Shown: one piece after another, positions 46,928 to 59,304 of the stretch
How positions within the stretch are numbered: position 1 is the first letter of the stretch
Layout: the number at the start of each line of letters is the position of its first letter
Assembly (NCBI GenBank): GCA_006384855.1
Contig: VCJN01000593.1
Coordinates: 1 to 64,000, forward strand
Direction: 5' to 3'
Length of the DNA: 64,000 nucleotides
Source of the DNA: Tetraselmis striata
Lineage: Eukaryota > Chlorophyta > Chlorodendrophyceae > Chlorodendrales > Chlorodendraceae
Notes under the pieces: generated by a model
What the model was told of the DNA's origin: nothing
Databases searched by the model: none
The model's input: only the letters and a program-made list of their open reading frames with translations
Program-made: the position numbers and the translations under genes

Positions 46928-47717
46928 GACGAGGGTAAGGCACTATAGCCGCTGACCTCGTAGCGAGCGCCACGTGAGTACCCGACTCGTCTGGTTGTCC
47001 ACGAGAGGCCGTTGCGTGGCCGACGGACCAGGAGAGTAGCGCGGCGGGTCGAAGGGGGGGGGGGGGGGGGGGGGCGGGTGGGGGGGGGCGCGAGAAGGAC
47101 GGAGTCAGTGTAGACTCGCGATGTGGAAGAACATAGTAGAGCCGCAGGGGTGGACCCCGGCGAGGGTAGGGGGAGGATGATTGACGGCTCGTGGAGGAGG
47201 GTCAAATGTGAGGGAGTCCCGGTCAGCATGCCGATGACTCTAGTTTAACGTTGCTTGGAAGGCGTGCCGGGAAACGTGCCCTTGAAAAACGCCGCTACCT
47301 GGGGTCGGCACGGCGGAGCATCCTATCATTCGGCCATGTCGACTGTTGGGGCCTGCCTTGCCCTTACCAGAGTCCTTGGTGACGTCCTTTACGAAGGTGG
47401 CTCCTTGCGCCGCTGCCGGGCGCCCACGGCGCGTAGTTTTGAAGTTTTCGCGGCAGGCTGCCGCCGCCACCGTCCCGGTCGCGGTCGTTGCGCCGGAGGG
47501 CGCCGCCGAAGCGCCGATGGGCGGTGGTCTTCGCGGCGCTAGCGAATTTGGCGTCGTAGACGCGGTCCTTGTAAAGCTCCAGTAGCTAGGTGAACTTGAG
47601 CGACCCCAGGTTCCCAGTACCGGGCCGGAGGTCGCGCTCACGGACGACATCGAGAGCGAAGCTGTCGCCGCGGTGCACCTGCGCATGTTAGTATTTGCGG
47701 AGGTAGGCCAGCTGGAA

Positions 47718-48398
47718 TCAATGGCCGTCGTCGATGGCTTCCATGCTGTGGACGATGGCCTCGAGCCGATGCCCGAAGGCCGGTATGATCCCGTCGGTAT
47801 TGCATGCCGCCGCCAGTAGCTTACGCAACTCGATAGCCGAGCCAGCGATGAAAGCCCGGTAACACGCGGCGTGGTGGACAATACTCACCAGTTGGCGGCT
47901 GAAGACGAGGGTTACTGCCAAGCACGCGGTCGAGGGCGACGGGGAAGAGTCCCGGGCGTCGCAGACTGTCGGCAGGCATCCCGTTCTCGGAACCGAGCAG
48001 AGCCGTAGCGAGGGCGGTTTTCCAATCAAGCAAATGTGGTTCGCTCGAAAGGGCGAAGGGCGCACGGACGTTCCGGTCCTCGTTCCCGCCGGGAACGGCG
48101 TCCTCTTCACCGGCGGCAGCCGGCGGCATGTAGTAGTCTCTTGAGTGGTGAAGAACATGGAGAGCTGCTCCTCGATAAGTTGCTTCATTGTTTTGTCATC
48201 CGAATCACGACGCGCCGCCTCGATGGAGTCTTGCGGTGTAGCCGTCGTTGCGACGTCTGTGGCAGGCGCCGGCTTTCCAGCGCCGGCCATCTTGAGGCCG
48301 GTGGGTGAGCCGTCGCCAAACATAGCAAAGGGATCGTCGTCGGGCAGTGAGCCAGGTGGAGAAGAAAGAAAGGAAGAGCCTCGGCTTGAGCCTGTCAT
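47718..48398 (-). pseudogene. Leading frame of the recombinase element, gag-like by position
   Basis: A 226-codon minus-strand frame starting MTGSSRGSSFLSSPPGS, with EEQLSMFF and later RLEAIVHSMEAID. Coding seems to continue in another frame toward 47240 (FALDVVRERDLRPG, then a Lys/Arg/Gly-rich end). No zinc knuckle is visible. Position before the recombinase suggests a gag-like role, nothing more. Confidence 0.35.
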
Positions 48399-48759
48399 AT
48401 AGCAGCAGCGAGCGCGGAGGGTGAAAGGTTTAGTACCGTTCTGAGGGCGTGAGCACTTTGTACGGTCCGAAACCGCGAGTTAGTGTTGTACGTGCAGGAG
48501 GCCAGTACAGCACTAAGATAGTGGTCCAGTCTAGCGGACGATGATGGTTTTACAAGATTTGATGGGTACGAGGGTGCTGACCGCACATCTCGCCGCAGGC
48601 CGCACGCAAAGTGCCGCACATCGGCTTCTCAGTGTTGAAGCACCAGGACTGCCCGCGGTCGATCACGGGCGTGGCGCATAGATTGCGGGCAGCTAGTGTC
48701 GACACCCGCATACCCTAGGTGCAGGGAGGGAGAAAGGAAACCCCAAGAACACAGCTCTA

Positions 48760-51700
48760 CTAAACACACTGGTGGATTCAATTACACGAAACATATAACA
48801 CCAGCATTAATTAAAAGCCAGACAAGAAATTCTTAATCGCCACACGCTAGTACCAATAATCCTTGTTAGTACCGTATACGAGTAGTTATACTATACTCCT
48901 TTAGAGCTACCGTCAGTCCGAGATAATTTGAAGCTTGAAATTCTTGCCGCTTCATTCCTGAGCGAACCATGCCAGCTGTCTAATAACGGCCTGACTAGAA
49001 GTCGATACATGAACCCGCATTGGCCGGGACGTCGGCAGCTTACGTTAGGGTCACATCATGCTCTTCCGGTTTAATTTCTCGGTTTAGCTGCCAATTTCCC
49101 GAAAAATCGGAGGGGGGGGACTTTTCCATTTGGGGAACTTTTCGGGGAACGAAACAGTTCATAAAGCCCAAGCTCACAGCCGCACAGCCGCAAATGAGAA
49201 ATCGCACAACCACGCGCGCCTTTGCGCGCTGCCACGTACGCTATCATAAATTGTGCGGCCCGCAGCAGCCGCTGTCACTCCCACGTTACAACTTCCACCA
49301 TAAACTATGCGGCCCGCAGCCCCGCATGCAGCAGCATGAGCAACAACAGCCATAGCCGACCGCGGAGGAGGAGGTGATCGACATCGACTACACCCCTCCA
49401 CAAAATTCCGGGTTTTGAATTTTCGATCGCAAAGCGCATGCATGGGCGAGGATAACGCCGGCTGCAAGTGCATACATGCTAACTACAGTGGGAATGATTC
49501 GGGCAAACGCCTATTGTGCGCTTTATACCCACCCGCGCGACAACACGATCATTTGTGGGCGCCCTTTCAAAAACGCGAAATCAGTGCATGATGCGTTGGA
49601 GCTAGAAAATTGTGGGTTGCGCCAACCGTCCAAACCTATGGAAAAAGCGGCACTCGTCGCACCAAACTCGGTGAATACGGCCCTTGGCCTAAGTTGCACA
49701 CACCGTGCGTGTAGGCCACTGAAAGCATGTCGCTATAGGCACGACGTGACACCCCAACGACAAGTTGGCCACCGTGGGGAGCCGTTTTGGGGTGAAAATG
49801 CTGCTGTTTCTGTGGCGATTGCATGTAGGAGATCGATGCGCTCGATGCCCCCCTTGGCGTAGGGCGATGCTCTACTATGGGGGCGCGTGGTGGAATGCCA
49901 GTTGCACCGTTTCGTGGGCGGGGTGGCGCGGTAGGGGCGTGGACGTTAATTAATATGAAATTCCTTGAAAAATGCTGTGGAAAATGGCATTTTGGCTGGT
50001 AGATGTGTGTATCGCTAGGAGGCGGCACATGCCAAATGTTGGTGGTCCGTGGTCATCCACACACATAACGCTCTCGCACAGCCGAGTATGGGACTTAGAC
50101 ACGCACTTGGCGCAAAGCCACGCGCACGACATGGGTGCGCACATGAGGCAGTTAGGGGCAACTTGGATGATCATCTTTGGGGATTTTTCCGGGCCCCCAA
50201 AAAACCGAATTTTCGATGCAGAGCTGAACGAGCAATCGCGTGGTATTTTTTTAAAAACATTCTGAGCAAACCCTGAGAAGTTATAGCGCTTTAAAGCCAA
50301 GGGGGTGTTGCTGAGCGGCGCGTGGCCGACAATGATGCCATGCGCCAGTATCGCAACGCGACATGTACTAGACGCCGCCCACACGGCTGCACCCTAACCA
50401 AATGCACCCTAGCCCTTCGCCAATGTGTTTCCTCACGCGTTCATGGCCATCCCGTCGTTTGGTTGTCTATTCATGCGCGTCGGCGTGTGCGTGATACCGA
50501 CCCTGGTTTTGGTGCAGTTGCCGGGGACGCCCGTCCACGCACCAAGCGCAGTGTGACACCCTAGTCAAAGGTATTTAAGCTTTGGTTTGAGCCACTCGTC
50601 ATGCAGGTCTTATAAAGCCCTCTGAGATTACAGGGTTTCATCTCATATACCCTACGTTCAGGTACTCTAGACTTCTGTCGCGGCGTGCGTATCTGGCAAG
50701 CTTGCTACTACATGTAATCGTTACTCATTGGTACGGTAGTCCGGTATGCTGCTCTTGCTGCGTTGTCGTTGTCTAGCAAAACACCACATACATCTGCGAC
50801 GGAACAGTATTTCCGACCATCCGCCGGTACGAAAGGTAACTAGTCTCTAGACTCGTCGCTCGCGGGGTGGCGGTATTGACGGGAGCGGTATCCGCGGGCT
50901 GAGATTATTATTATTCTCTTCTCTTCCATCCGAGGGATGATGGCGAGCTAACCTTCGCGCTTGACCCGCACTTCACATGTACATGCCGTGCACGGCGGCG
51001 CTACGGACTCGGCTTGCTACGATGGGGGGAGGGGTTGGCGATCGGCAGCGACGGTGGCAATGGCGGATTGGCGTGCGTGGCGGGTAACGTGTCCATGCCA
51101 TAACCGAGTTCCGTTGAGCTCGACCATGGGTGCGACTTTGTCTCTGCTATAGGGGAGAGCGGCGCGGTCAAAACGGCAGCGGTCAGCACCGTAGAAACTT
51201 ACAGTCCGAGCCCCAAGTCAACCAACGGGTATAGCACCACATGCCGGCGGCGGGCGCAAGAGGCCCGCGGAAGCGCAGCCCTAGGGTAGTAGCACTCTAG
51301 CAGGCCGCGCCGCGGCGCCGGCCGCAGGCATTGAAGGTCCCATGTAGGTAAAATGGTAAATTTTCTGGCTTGTTTCTCAGTACTTCGCACAGTGTCCGAC
51401 CCCACCTACATAAAGCTGAAAGTGACCGATACTCACCTGTCAGATTTGCCAGATACAATAAAGCGTGCTTAAATGCGCTTGACTACAGTTAGAAGCTCCA
51501 CTCTCTTCGGCTGTTGGGTTGGCAACATCCAGCTTGACGCTCTTATAAAACCTCAAACTTCATCCGCCGCCCGCGTGAAATTCATTTATTTTCCGCTGTC
51601 TTTATCACGTTGCGGGTTGTGACTGGCGAACATTACTGCAGCCCCCGCCCGTTATGTTTGAACCCCTGCGACTACTCGCGAGTAGTAGCGGAGTAATTGC

Positions 51701-53756
51701 GCTTACCGCCGCGCTTGGCAATCTTCTCGAAAATCACAAAGTAATGTACTCGTACCACGCCCGCCGTACCTTATAGTGATGACTCGCGACTACTCGTGCC
51801 CTATAGTGACGACTCGCGACTAGTCGGGACTGCTCGTGGCGCTACTTGTCACGCTACTCTCTAGTACTTAGTGCAATACATCGCTGCCGTACACATGCCC
51901 CCGTCCATAAATAAAGTATTGCGGCGCTTACCGGGTAAGCGGTGTTAAGCTTGCTACATACATGCGCTTACTCGCACCTCCTATTTGGTAAGCGCGCCTA
52001 CTATTTGGTAAGCGCGGCTAAGCGGACCCCATTCGACGAGTGCACATAGCGTATACCGACACCCATAAGCTGCTTTGGGCTCTATAATGAACTAGGCGCG
52101 GAAGACGGAGATGCCGCGGAGTCTGAGATAGCAAACATGAGGGGCAGCCCAAGGCCGCGCCGCGACGGAACGAGGTGGGGATGGACGCGGAAGAGGATGG
52201 GCGGTAGCCTGAACTGTAATAATACAAATATGTGTTCCTACTGTTGTTAGATGGCATGCCCTTAGAGCAACACGGTTCTGACGGCGGAGAGCCGCGGACT
52301 AGCAGTTGTAAATCAATTTCACTTTCAACAGTTCATTTGTTGCTCATCGATATTTTGGAATACCGTTGAAGCTATAGCCGGCACCTCAAACTGGCTCCTC
52401 AGACTGGCTAAGACTACTCTGCGGCAGCGCATGGGGCACTTCATCGGGCAATTGTATATAAATATGAAGTAACTTGACAGTTGAATCAGCGATGCGTCGG
52501 TTCTTCAGAAAATTTCAAAAGAACGGGCTCTAAATCACTGGCTTACAGTTCCATCAATTGCATTGCCAGCGCTTTGAAGTACCAGCAGCGAGCGATTGCA
52601 TTGAAGTACAAGTTTTTTTTCCATTATTAATACCAGCAACTAGTAGTAGCGAGTACCAGTACCAGTACCAGCAGTACCAGCAGCGAGTAGCGAGTACCAG
52701 TACCAGCAGCGAGCGTTCGCATTGCCAGCGCTTTGAAGTTCCAGAGTTTTTTTTCCATTACCAGCAGCGACTAGCGAGTACCAGTACTCATAGCCTCCCA
52801 ACCGTGAGATCGTAATCGGACGGCTGGTTAATTAAGGATCGTGGGCGGGCGGGTGGGTGTATTATAGTACTTAGTAGTTCATGCCAGTAGATAAGCGCTT
52901 TAGTCATGCACCTATATGCCCGATCCGCTGTACCACACGGGTACCCGCACGGCAATAAAGCTCACCGCCGAAAAATCGACGCTTCGCTGGATATAAATAT
53001 GTTTGCTACATATGAAATGTGAGTGGCACAGGAAACCCCTCCAAAAATACACTTAAATATATGTACGGCCATATACCGACAGCAGCGACGACGGTGGCAC
53101 GCTGGCGGTGCTGATGATATCCGCAGGCACCAGTACTGATACAACCCTGAATATAGTGAAATGTATCGCGATTAGAGCGCTACCCGTACAGGGAAGGATT
53201 ATTTATTCATGCCGCCGCCACCACCGCGTGCGTGGTGCCACTGCGCGCCGGCGGGTGCCGGTGCCGATGCGAGCACGAGTGCAGGTAAGGTTCCGTCATC
53301 CCGCCTTATTATTATTATATACATTATAATTAATACTTGCTGGTAGTCGTTAAATAAATGTCTAATTGATCTTCACTGTTATATATAAATAACTACATAT
53401 ATACTGTCGGGTTGCGGAGCGCCACTAATTTTCGCGTTGCTGGTTTCAGCGGGGGGGGGGGGGGGGGGGGGCGGTTACTGCTACCAGACTACCAAGCAGT
53501 GCTGTAAAGCTTAACACATCAGTGTTTTGTAACTGCTACTACTGCCAGTCGCTACTGGTGTGAATTACAAAAAAGGTACCTCAGTCAGTAGCATGCTTTT
53601 GTAGTCATTCACGCTACAGCACGAGGAAGGTGACGGGTACCAGTACCCGCATGTGCGTGCGGTGTGGGCGTGTGGCACTAAATCTTGCGACCGATACATC
53701 TGTACCCGTAGCTACAGTTGCTACTGAAGTCGCTATCGTCGCTATGTGGTTGACAT
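48760..53756. other. About 5 kb with no confident gene
   Basis: Several frames of 80-140 codons between 49000 and 50600 match nothing known and overlap each other on both strands. 51715-51880 is rich in ACTCGCGACTA-type short repeats. 52560-52795 has two related segments (CATTGCCAGCGCTTTGAAGT at 52561 and again at about 52719, each followed by an eight-T run) around CCAGTACCAG simple repeats. A 21-G run lies at 53451-53471. Confidence 0.4.
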
Positions 53757-54335
53757 TTAGCTCTGCGGGCTGCAGAGCGCCACAAAATCCAGAAGTATGA
53801 CGAGGGTGTCCGAAACGCCGGCATGCTTCGCTTTGTTCCTTTCGCCATTTCCGAGTTTGGCTCGATGGCCCCGCACGATGAGGCTTTCTTGCTGGAGCTC
53901 GCGAAAGCTAGCTACACACACTGGCCAAAATTTCGGCTTGCTCTTGTCTGCGTGGCGCCGCCGTTTCTCCTTGCTCATCAACATGGCACATGCAGACAAC
54001 GTTCTTGGCGGGGTCGCGGCCGCGCGTGCGGCACGTGCGTGATGGTGCTCATGCGCCTGCGTCGCGTCGCTCGTCGGCATGTGTTGCTATAACCCCGGTC
54101 ATTGGTTGCAAGCGTCCTTGCCGTGGCTGACAGCCTACCCCGGGGCGGTGGTCCCTTTGGTTCCTGGCAGCTTGGCGACTTTGTGGTTCCCTTGGCTCCT
54201 CCTTGGTTCTTGGCTCCCTGGCCTCCTGCTCGACCTTGGTTTCGGGCTTATGTCTCTCTTTTGCTAGCAACCTTTCATAGTTGCTGTTAGTTCCGTTTGT
54301 AGTGCGCATTTGTGAAAGCCCTGATGTAATAAAAA
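53757..54335 (-). CDS. Hypothetical minus-strand frame with a dispersed 5' end
   Basis: From about 54309: MRTTNGTNSNYERLLAKERH, a Glu/Arg-rich stretch, then in another frame MLMSKEKRRRHADKSKPKFW and SLIVRGHRAKLGNGERNK. The start is duplicated at 4285-4385, so this is probably part of a transposon. No domain recognised. Confidence 0.3.
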
Positions 54336-54345
54336 TTTACTCGCC
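54248..54345 (-). repeat. Dispersed repeat, copy 2 (partner at 4285-4385)
   Basis: See 4285-4385. A second shared piece follows at 54525-54555 (GAGCTAGCAGCAGAAGGCG). Confidence 0.6.
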
Positions 54346-55596
54346 ATATACGTTTCGGTTTCGGTCGCCACATATCGACTGTCTATTACATGTGTTTCTG
54401 CTGCGGCGCACAGATAGCGCTACTTCATACATTATGATTACCTTAACCAGCTGCAAAAGGCGATCATACAGACATTCGAAGATACTATACATACATAAAT
54501 ATGATGTGATTAACTACTTACATGAGCTAGCAGCAGAAGGCGATATCAGGAATATGATGTGATTACATGTGCTAGATGCAACATTCAAGAAATCGAGAAG
54601 GAAATCCAGAAGAAAATCCAGCTATGGGCCACCAGAGGCGGGAACCGCCGTGGCAGCAGCAACAATATGCACCACATTAATATTGCTATTTATTCCATAG
54701 TACAACATATTAGCGACGGTGTTTCTGTTACTACTATTTATATATATAGTGAATATTTCATATTAGTACCATCATCTATGTATATTAACTACTATATATC
54801 ACACAAGTGTTTCCTTTAACAATATTTACTACATATTGTCTATTATATGATGTCCTGCTGTTATCTGCTACCGATAGTACAGCGGTAAAGGTATTGTAGT
54901 AGTACAGCAGGTGTAATAGGGCGCGCGGGACGGGAACACGGCACGCGGATCATTTTTAAAGCTGTACATACATTAATTGCTAAATTACAGTTTTGCGGTT
55001 GCTACTACCATGTTGCCGTACATATATTTGAAGCACGCGCCGCGCGCGAGGCGCGGAGCTGTTGAACATCATTAAACGACATTTACGACCGCACGCGCTA
55101 GTGTCGTACTCATCGTTCTCGTATGTACGGCACCGGTAGCGGGGTTATTCCGTCCGAGCCACAGGTACCGGTGGCTACTACAGATTATACGAGTCTCGCA
55201 CATGTACAGGTACCTGTACCTGGGCTGCGTGCTTTGCTCGCACTCCTGGCGCGCGACAGCGCAAAGGGCTCGATCGCTAAGCGCGGAGCCAACGACTACT
55301 ACAGCAAATCCCCTCGTGCGCTCCCCCCCCCCCCCCCCCCCCCCCCCACCCCACTGACCACGGTGAGCATGCAGCACGGAAAAATGTATATAATGGAAGG
55401 CAGCAAGACACAAAAATTAATCTACGAGCCGCTGGTCTGATTTCGCGACAAGCCTCTGTGAGTTGTAGAGTTTGCAACACCTGCTGCCGGGCTCAGAAGG
55501 TCGATATCTTCTACCGGGAATAAGTTTCCCCGACCAGGATATCGTATTACGAACCGTATACGGAAGCCTGGCACACCACTAACCTACCATAGTACC
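54346..55596. other. No gene recognised
   Basis: AT-rich from 54560 to 54900; a 25-C run at 55323-55347. Probably the upstream region of the astacin gene. Confidence 0.4.
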
Positions 55597-58500
55597 ATGC
55601 CGCCGTCTCGCACGACGCGCGCGGCGGCTACGCTGGTGTCAGTGCTGCTTGTGCTTGCCTCGCCGACTTTCGTACTTGGGCGCTCTCTCCACTTTGAATC
55701 GGAGCTACGCGTGCCTGATCCCTTTGCACCCTCGCCTAAGACATCGGCCTCCGCCATCAGCGGCGCAACACCAACCGCCGTCTCCACCACCGCCAATTCC
55801 GGCACTCCTGACTCTCCACGTAAAGATGCGGACGACAGCCACAGCCAAACCCACGGCCAAAGCCACAGCCATGGCAACGGCCACGACCATAGCCAAGAAG
55901 AGTTCGAAGCAGCCATCAACGCCAGAGGTTAGTCTCACGTACTCAAACAGTAAATATAAGCCTGCTGCCCCTAAGGCCATGTCAGTGCTGCGAATAACTA
56001 CGGTGACTTATTCCGATTGCAGAACATTCACTAAGACTGATGGCCCCATGAACTCTCCCACACATATTCATTTCAGCCTTATGCATATTGCACCCGCAGT
56101 TTTGTTTTCCTTCTGATACCGGCGGCCGCCTGGCCTTATTGATGCTGATGCCGCCGCTGCGAACACGCAGAGAATCCAAACCTTATCCACGGCTGCCTCG
56201 CTCCTGATTACGGCAGCATTCGAGCCTTTTTCGGCGCTGAATACGCCGATTCTGAAGTCAAGCAGGGACGCCTTATCAAGCCACCTGGCGCCGACGGCAA
56301 CGTAGAGCTCCAGGGAACCACTGTAGCATATCGACTGTGGAACACCAACCCAGGCACCGACGGTATCTACGAGGTGCCCTACGATTTCAAGCAAGGCAAT
56401 GCGTTCACGTCCGCTATGCGCACAGTGATCGTCAATGCGCTGGCAGACCTTGGCTCCGATGTCGGCATCATTCGATTCCGCGGAAAAAGATCGAGCGACA
56501 CAGAGTGGGTCACGATCACATCAGAGAGCAATGGCTGCTTTACCAATATCGGGAGAGCCGATAGTGCACAGAACGGGCAGATTTTGAACCTCTCGATAGG
56601 CAACTTCCCCAGCTCGACCTGCGTAACGACCGGAATTGTTCAACACGAAATGCTCCACGTACTCGGTTTCTTCCATGAGCAGTCCCGTCCCGACAGGAAC
56701 AGCTTCGTCAGAATCAACACCCAAAATATCACACCTGATAGACTTGACCAATTCCAGATATATAACACGATCAACAGCCTGGGAAGCCCGTACGACTACG
56801 GCTCGGTGATGCACTACGCGAGAAGGGCATTCTCTCGCAACAGGTTCGATTCCATCACCACCCTTGATGGTAGATTCAGCGACGCCATCGGCCAGCGCGA
56901 GGGTGCCAGCAACACGGACATCGACCAAGTCCGTCTCCTGTACCAGTGTGCCTCCGGGCCCCGCAGCTACCAGGACTACATTGCCCAGCCGTGTACGAGC
57001 GACTGCAAGTGCGCCATCGGGATGTCGGGCTGCGCTGGCAACGACAACGCGTGCCACGGCGATGCAGTGTGCTCATCGAGCAACCTGTGCGTCGAGGGTT
57101 CAGGTCAGTGCTATCTATGTCACTCCATAGGTCCTATCATATGTGTCACAATATGCTACTATTCGTCAATGGCTGTCTCTCAAGTCTTACACAATTCGAT
57201 GATACTTTCGTGATATACCCACTCCATTAATTATGTGGTGCAAATATTTTGCTCATACCAGCCATGAATTGAATTGATCGATCCATATTAAGCGAGTATT
57301 TGAAATGGGGGTTAATGTATCCCAGGTCATTTCTAGCGTTTGATCTGCGAGGATTTCCTCAGGTGGTATATCTTCGTGTTTATTGGTGCCTGCTCGCCAT
57401 GTCCATGATTGTTATATCCCAGCAAAGCAATATAAAATGAAGCCCCGAAAAAGAAATGAGAGCGTTGGCGGGTACCAATGATCCCTTTGTCCCCTCTGCT
57501 CAATGAGCTACCTGCATTGATTACATGCTCGCGTGCCACTGCAGGACCTGGAGCGGATCTGCCAGCCCCGTTTCAGCTATTTGCGGAGGGCAGCAGCACA
57601 GACCTGCAAGGTACCGTCGTCACCTTCGATGCCTCCAACGACTACCAGTACTGTGTTGAGGAGTTTGATGGCTGGCCAGAGCCCACCTACATGCCGAGCC
57701 TTTCATTGGGCAACTTCCAGCTGAACGACGACGACTACAATGAGATGTCTTTGGGTTTCAGCTTCCCATACTTTGGCAAAACCTACTCCAGCGTCTTTAT
57801 CGGCAGTAACGGTTACCTCACTTTTGGCCAGGGGGACACCCGCTACAGCGCCACCGCAACCGCTCACAACGCCTTGCCGCGCGTCTCCGCTCTCTATACT
57901 GACCTGGACCCCTCGGATGAGACGGCCAAATTCTACGCGTATCGGTCCAGTGACCGCGGCGTGTTTTCAGTCTTGTACTACGACGTCAAACAGTACAGCC
58001 AGTCCGAGGGCGCGCGCAACCGCTTCCAGATTGTGCTCCGCAGGGATGGCTCGATAACCTTCGCGTACAGCGCCGTGACAACCAACCAAAATGCCATCGG
58101 TGTTGGCCTGTCGAGCCAGGCAGCCCTGCAGCACGTCGACATCTCTGCTGGCTCCGGCGGATGCGCTCCTGCACAGGCCCCCTTCGAACTCTTTGCCGCC
58201 GAGAGTCGCACCGATCTGGGGCGTTCCATCATCACTTTTGACGCCTCCAGCAACTACCAGTACTGTGTCCGGGACTGGGACGGCTGGCCAGTGCCATACT
58301 ACACTTCCAAGATCCAGCTGGGCGATGACGCGTTTGAGGAGCTTGCTCTGGGGTTCAGCTTCCCGTACTTTGGCGCCACGTACTCCAGCGTCTTCGTCGG
58401 CAGCAACGGTTACCTTACATTTGGCCAGGGAGACACCCGCTACAGCGCCAGCGCAGCCGAGCACAACGCCCTTCCCCGCATCTCTGCTCTCTTCACAGAC

Positions 58501-59304
58501 CTGAACCCCGCGGATGAGGCCACCACCATGTACGTATACCAGAGGGATGGAGTGTTCGCAGTGATCTACATGAACGTCAAGGAATACGGCCAGAGGTCCG
58601 GCGACCGCAACAGCTTTCAGGTGGTGCTCCGGGAGGATGGCTCCATCACTATCGCATATTCCTGGGTGTCGGCTTCCAAGGCCATCGGCGTCGGGCTCTC
58701 GAGCCGTGGAGCGCTGCAGCAAGTTGACCTCTCCGCCGGCTCCAGAACCTGCGCCAGGGCTTCCGATCCAGAGTCCACAGATGACCCCATCCCCAGTCCG
58801 TCGCCCCCTGAGACCGAGGAGACACTCGTGTGCAACTTCGGTGAAGGTAAGCTCTACCTGCAGTGGGACGGCGAAGGAACGGCGGCGACATGCGTCGACA
58901 GCGACACCGGCGACATGTCTGGCGAACTCCTCTGCGCGGCTGATGCCAACATTGACCGCTCTGCCGGTGCGATACCGGGCCTGGTGGCCACCTGCATCCC
59001 CGCGACGAGCATGATGTGTCTGGAGGCGGAGGGACAGCTGGTCGTGACCTGGACCGACAAGGGCGAGCGTGCTGTCTGCACCGACGAGTCCGGCGCCGCG
59101 GTCGGCGCGCCGCTAGATTGTGTCGGCACTTTCCAGGTAGACCGCCTCATCGAGCCCGAGGCCGCACTCGATGCGATCTGCCTCACCGGCACGCTCGCGG
59201 AGGACCACCCCAACAACAGCGGCAATAACGGCGGCGCTGCTGCAGATATGATCATGGGTAGGCGCCTTCTGTTCTGGCCCGAGGCACCATCGCACATGCC
59301 GTGA
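55597..59304 (+). CDS. Secreted astacin metalloprotease with two NIDO-like repeats
   Basis: Three exons, 55597-55927, 56171-57103 and 57545-59304, all phase 1, give an unbroken 1007-residue protein. Residues 1-29 are a signal peptide (VSVLLVLASPTFVLG). A Ser/His-rich segment (HSQTHGQSHSHGNGHDH) follows. The astacin domain has VPYDF near residue 179, the zinc site HEMLHVLGFFHEQSRPDR from residue 269 and the Met-turn YDYGSVMHY near 320. A Cys-rich stretch (CKCAIGMSGCAGNDNAC) ends exon 2. Exon 3 has two ~200-residue repeats (about 429-634 and 635-832), each with LGFSFPYFG, YSSVF-GSNGYLTFG, PR-SAL-TDL and DGSIT-AYS, resembling the NIDO domain. The tail has paired Cys. Known role of the family: extracellular proteolysis; substrate unknown. 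No clear FxGD propeptide switch, only AFFGAEYAD. Confidence 0.9.

Larger units (their letters stand above)
45332..48759 (-). mobile_element. Tyrosine-recombinase element between direct repeats, no reverse transcriptase
   Basis: Direct repeats 45332-45579 and 48493-48759 share GGTCCAGTCTAGCGGACGAT, GCACCAGGACTGCCCG and CACCCGCATACCCTAGGTGC. Between them, on the minus strand, lie a gag-like leading frame (48398-47718) and a tyrosine recombinase (46900-45750). The ~300 bases between these cannot hold a reverse transcriptase and RNase H. The layout recalls Chlamydomonas TOC-like or DIRS/PAT-type elements with internal deletion, or a Crypton-like element that gained repeats. Both coding parts are broken. 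Confidence 0.65.

Noticed and set aside
49476..50384. Several 90-140 codon frames on both strands
   Set aside because: They overlap one another, match no family and show no splice-linked partners.
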